In this document: positions 60,269 through 64,000 of the stretch, in pieces
How the letters are laid out: each line of letters starts with the position of its first letter
Position numbering within the stretch: the first letter of the stretch is position 1
Source of the DNA: Adineta steineri
Taxonomy: Eukaryota; Rotifera; Eurotatoria; Adinetida; Adinetidae
DNA: 64,000 nt
Direction: 5' to 3'
Assembly (NCBI GenBank): GCA_905250115.1
Contig: CAJNOI010000001.1
Location: forward strand, 1,366,977-1,430,976
The notes under the pieces: model-generated
Seen by the model: only the letters and a program-made list of their open reading frames with translations
What the model was told of the DNA's origin: nothing
The model's database searches: none
Translations under genes and position numbers: made by a program

Positions 60269-62135
60269 ATGAGTAATAGTAACTCATCTTCTCCGCCACA
60301 ATTCGATGTGGCAACAGCCGCACTCGAACATCTTGAATTACTTAATCGTTCCAATGTAAACCCACTTGAAGTTGCAGCCCAATTTCGAACATTATTACGT
60401 TCAAAAAAAGCACGTGGAAATAATGCCAATAGCAAAAATGATAATTCACCTCCACCATCTTCAAATATTGATTATACATATATGGATTATCTTGCAGCTG
60501 ATGCAACACATCGAAGACGAGCACGATCTCGTGGTCGTTCTGACCGTCGGTCAAAATCTTTAGGAAGAATAAAATATGATCTTGATGAAGATGATGATAC
60601 AAATAATCAAAGTGGTTATAGTCATTTTACTCAGGATCAATCATCTTCAAACTATGATCCTGAACAATCAAATTTACGTAATACAATCGATGATACAAAT
60701 ATTTATTATGCTACATCAGCAAGACATGGAGGATTAATCACAACAACAAATAATTCAGCAAGACAATATTTACCTGAATCACATTCTTGTTTTGGTCTTT
60801 CAAAATGGCATGATGAGGGTTAGTTCATTAAATCAATATTACAAAGAAATATATATATATATTTCTAATCTTCTTTTTTTAGGTGATAGTTCTACTGAAG
60901 ATATTTATGCTGATTCCGCTGTTGGTTCTGATTATAGTGAGCCACCTCCACATTTTGCATTTGCTTCGAGTAAAGCAGTATCTTGTGACTCAGCTATATC
61001 AGGTTCATCATCTCATAAACAATATTCATCATCAAGTTCTGAACAAAATCAAGGAACACCACCATCTTCATCTTCTTTACTTATATCTCCAACTAAACAA
61101 TATTTTGCTAATCTTTCACAAATTGATGAATCATCTGAGCAAACTGCAACTTTTGATCGTTCAATTTCATCATCAACAAATAATCCTTATCCAACTATTA
61201 ATTGGAAACAATTACGTGAAAAACAACATGGACATAGCTTAGATAAAGCTAAAACATTTGTTACAACAACATTACCAAGAAAAACGATTTCATCTCAAGT
61301 AGTAAAACCATCACCTAATTTAAATACATCATCACCTATATCATTATTAAATTATCATAAGAATCAACCAAATTTTCGTAAACGTATTGAACAATTTAGT
61401 ACAACAGCAACAAATCGTCCATCAAGACCACGAGCTGTAACAACAGATCTTTCACAAGCATTACAATCATCAACAACAATGACAACAAGTTCTTTAACTA
61501 CTGTTTCAGCTATGTCAATCAAAACACCATCAGACACTACAGAATCATTTACATATCCAAATGTATCTGAATTACGAAAAAATTTTGAACACAAATCACA
61601 AAAAAAGATTCCAAAACCGATTGATATAGCAACTACTAGTACAACATCAACACCACCACTTGAATCACCTTTATCTTATGCACCGTCTATAATATCAACC
61701 GGTGATTCTCGTTCATCTTCAGCATCATCATCATCATCGTCTTCTTCTTCAGTATGTAAAAGTCGATGTTCAGCATCAAGTCGTTCATCAAATGAAATTC
61801 GTACACCATCAATATCTCCGACTAATTCACCTCGACCGAGTTACACAATATCACGTTTAAATGCATCATCGATGAACAATGAAGATGTTTTTTTTCCAAT
61901 AGCTGACTGTAATCTTGTTATTAAACATAAAGCAAGTGGAGGACCAAAAAAGACTGGTCATTATAATCGACGTCCATCTTCTCCACATCCACATCCACAT
62001 TCAGACAATTCAAATCATTTATCGAATTCAATGTATTCGATATCTAGTGGTTATACTGAAGAAGCTCATCTATCGGGTGTATGTAACGAGAATGAGCTTA
62101 TGGGAGGAAGTACAGACGATGCAGTCTATGTATAA
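60269..62135 (+). CDS. Disordered Ser-rich protein, family not recognised
   Basis: Exons 60269-60818 (donor G|GTTAGT) and 60883-62135 give 600 residues. I do not recognise the family. A short N-terminal region 'ATAALEHLELLNRSNVNPLE' with 'VAAQFRTLLRSKKARG' looks helical. Next come an Arg/Ser-rich basic stretch 'RRRARSRGRSDRRSKSLGRI', an acidic run, and long Ser/Thr/Pro/Gln-rich disorder with several SP/TP sites ('SISPTNSPRPS'). 'VSELRKNFEHKSQ' resembles short LRxxFE helices found in some cytoskeletal regulators, which is only a hint. The C-terminus is 'STDDAVYV'; its last residues fit a class II-type PDZ ligand (hydrophobic-x-hydrophobic), again inference. No TM or signal peptide. Confidence 0.75.
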
Positions 62136-63949
62136 AAAAAATGTTTTTTTTTCTTTCTTTCTTTCTCTCACTTTTTCTTTTTAGATCCTGTAACAGAGTT
62201 TCTATATATATATTTTTTTCTATTTGTTGTGTACACGCACGATTGGATCGTTTTAGTGTGTTCTTTCGTTCCATTCATATACGTACACAAGATGTGTCTT
62301 TTTTTTTGTTGGTTAACATCACCTGCGAGTATTCAATTTTTTTTTCTCCCATCCATTTTTTTCCTCCTTTATCTTTTTTTTTCTCTTTTCTTGTGATTCT
62401 TCTTTTCTTTTTAGTTGTATAAATTATTTGATGAGGTTATGTTTGAAATCAAAAGAAAAAAGACAGAAACAAATATAAATGATGCTATATTATGCAATAG
62501 AAATTTTACATAAAAGCTAGTTTAGCTTCAGGTGGAACACAAGAGAAGCAAGAAAGAAATATTTAACATTTTTTCATGTGTGAAATTGGATCTTAACGTA
62601 TATTATATACACATGCGACAAACGATTGAGTGTATAATGTATGAGTCTAACTGAGATCTATAATTGTATAGGTTGCAAACATGAAATAGCATACTCACAC
62701 ATCTATGGCTATTATTGACAATGATGTAATCACTAATATTTGCTACATTGATATAAAGATTTATACAATTTGATGAAAAGAAAAAAAAAGACGAGAATAT
62801 TTAATCGTTATAAATTATGAATAAATAGTTTTTTTATGTGAAATAATTATAATTCAAAATTGAAGATATATGTTTTGCTTTCATTTTTTTCTTTCTTTCT
62901 TCTTTTTCTTATGTTTATATATATAATATAACTGCATACATCCAATTAGAAAGACAGACAGACGATATATCACATAGATGTTCATCTATAATCCAAGCTG
63001 ACAATGCACATGCATACAATTCAAAATTGTCTAGTCATTATGAATATGAGTAAACGTTCATGAACAGAAGACCAGACAATGTGAAGATGAAGAACAAACA
63101 AGTCTTAGAATTAATTGGCAGTAAAGAAAGAAGAAAGTGATTATTATGCTGGCGGGTGGACAAAAATTGTTAGTTTGCATGCATATTATCAAATATGAGT
63201 GATGACAAATTGTTCTAATGAACAAAATAAAACTAATACAAAATTCTCATGCATTTCTATTTCTTCTTAAGAAGTAAAGTTTAACTGAAAAAAAATAATT
63301 GAAATATCTAATTAGATTTTAATTGATGACTAATGAAGAAATCATATAGATAAATATTTTTAATACAAGAAAATATGATGTCGATTTGTATTACATAAAA
63401 TAGATTCAATATATCAAATGTCTTTTCTAGATAAAGTAAAAATGTATTAGTAAGGATTAAGATAACGTCCGAACAAAGGTTAAGATTAAAATTCAATTAT
63501 TTTATTTTAATCAAATAAAATAATTATAGAAAGTGCTTAATCTTCGAAAATTTAAATTTTAAATCATGAAGTTGACATTAGATCGATTGTAGACCTTGAT
63601 TATAAATGTTATCTATACTATCAATTCATAGTATTATTAATTATACCTCTTCATATATGAATGACAAGCTAACTTCAAAGAAAATACAACGTTTTAATTG
63701 ATAATACTTTCCCTAATGTAAATGACAAGTGATACTTATGACTATTTTGATTAAGTAACTATACAGTGATATGATAGATCGATTTAGTGTTCTATCAATG
63801 ACCTTTAACAGTTCATGTTCATTCATGCAAATCTCTTTTTTTTTATTTGAAAATTATTCATTAACTAGTGTGTTCTTTTTAGAATAAATAAGTAGCGCAC
63901 AATTGAAAAAATATATATACACTTAATTAACCATTCTTCTTCACTGCAC
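62136..63949. other. 3' UTR and intergenic region
   Basis: T/C-rich 3' UTR-like sequence to about 62420, then AT-rich DNA with TTTCTTTCTTTC and short AT runs. A minus-strand ORF at 63308-63496 has no recognisable feature. No gene called. Confidence 0.55.
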
Positions 63950-64000
63950 ATGTCATCGACTTCATCGTTCAACGAAAATTTTATCGATGATATCAATGCT
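63950..64000 (+). CDS. Possible start of another gene at window edge
   Basis: ATG at 63950 opens a 17-codon frame that stays open to the edge ('MSSTSSFNENFIDDINA'). An acceptor-like TTCTTTTTAG lies about 70 bp upstream. Composition is like the N-termini of other genes here, but the segment is too short to prove. Confidence 0.25.
   Translation, partial: MSSTSSFNENFIDDINA

Noticed and set aside
1..64000. tRNA, rRNA, CRISPR array or bacterial operon
   Set aside because: No cloverleaf-type A/B boxes, rRNA-like blocks or spaced repeats were seen; all real genes are intron-rich and eukaryotic.

Overview
The window is eukaryotic, AT-rich, and built of compact multi-exon animal genes. Most introns are 45-70 bp with GTAAG/GTATG-type donors and T-rich TTTTAG-type acceptors. 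Gene content is clearly metazoan: rotatin, WWOX, SORLA-type VPS10 receptor, hnRNP K, CREBRF/REPTOR, SIN3, PSMD1, and a 5-HT2-like receptor. Tiny introns, low GC and splice acceptors sitting just upstream of start codons fit a rotifer, probably a bdelloid; this is an inference and another small lophotrochozoan is possible. I rebuilt gene models by hand from splice sites. Every complete model closes in frame, apart from one assembly gap.

Layout. 1-1224 (-): 5' part of rotatin, head-to-head with PFDN2 (+, 1584-2081). Then come WWOX (+, 2219-3870) and an RS-domain disordered protein (+, 4111-7550, with a 10-N gap) in close tandem. 8445-13943 (-): compact SORLA-like receptor. 15984-17441 (+): hnRNP K, followed by an ankyrin-repeat protein (+, 17932-18951). 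21051-23650 (-): CREBRF/REPTOR-type bZIP, head-to-head across 2.2 kb with SIN3 (+, 25848-31111). MPPED-family phosphoesterase (+, 31850-32825) converges on an SLC25A34/35-type carrier (-, 33232-34287), which follows an RNF114-type E3 ligase (-, 34541-35863) and PSMD1 (-, 36351-45950). A 5.3-kb intron of PSMD1 holds a complete 5-HT2-like GPCR gene on the opposite strand (+, 39323-41168). Next is a SEC11-like signal peptidase subunit whose catalytic serine is replaced (+, 46728-47495), then an apparent decayed inverted-repeat element (about 48256-50874), a four-TM claudin/clarin-like protein (+, 52737-55168), 5 kb of low-complexity non-coding DNA, and an unrecognised disordered protein (+, 60269-62135). 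A possible new gene starts at the right edge.

The genes are not one pathway. They cover protein quality control (PFDN2, PSMD1, RNF114, SEC11), transcription and RNA (SIN3, CREBRF, hnRNP K, RS protein), trafficking and receptors (SORLA-like, GPCR, claudin-like) and metabolism (WWOX, SLC25, MPPED). Most notable: the serine-less SEC11 paralogue, the GPCR nested in PSMD1, the reduced SORLA architecture, the inverted-repeat element, and start-codon-proximal splice acceptors suggesting spliced-leader trans-splicing with a PFDN2-WWOX-RS candidate operon. I saw no tRNA, rRNA or CRISPR.
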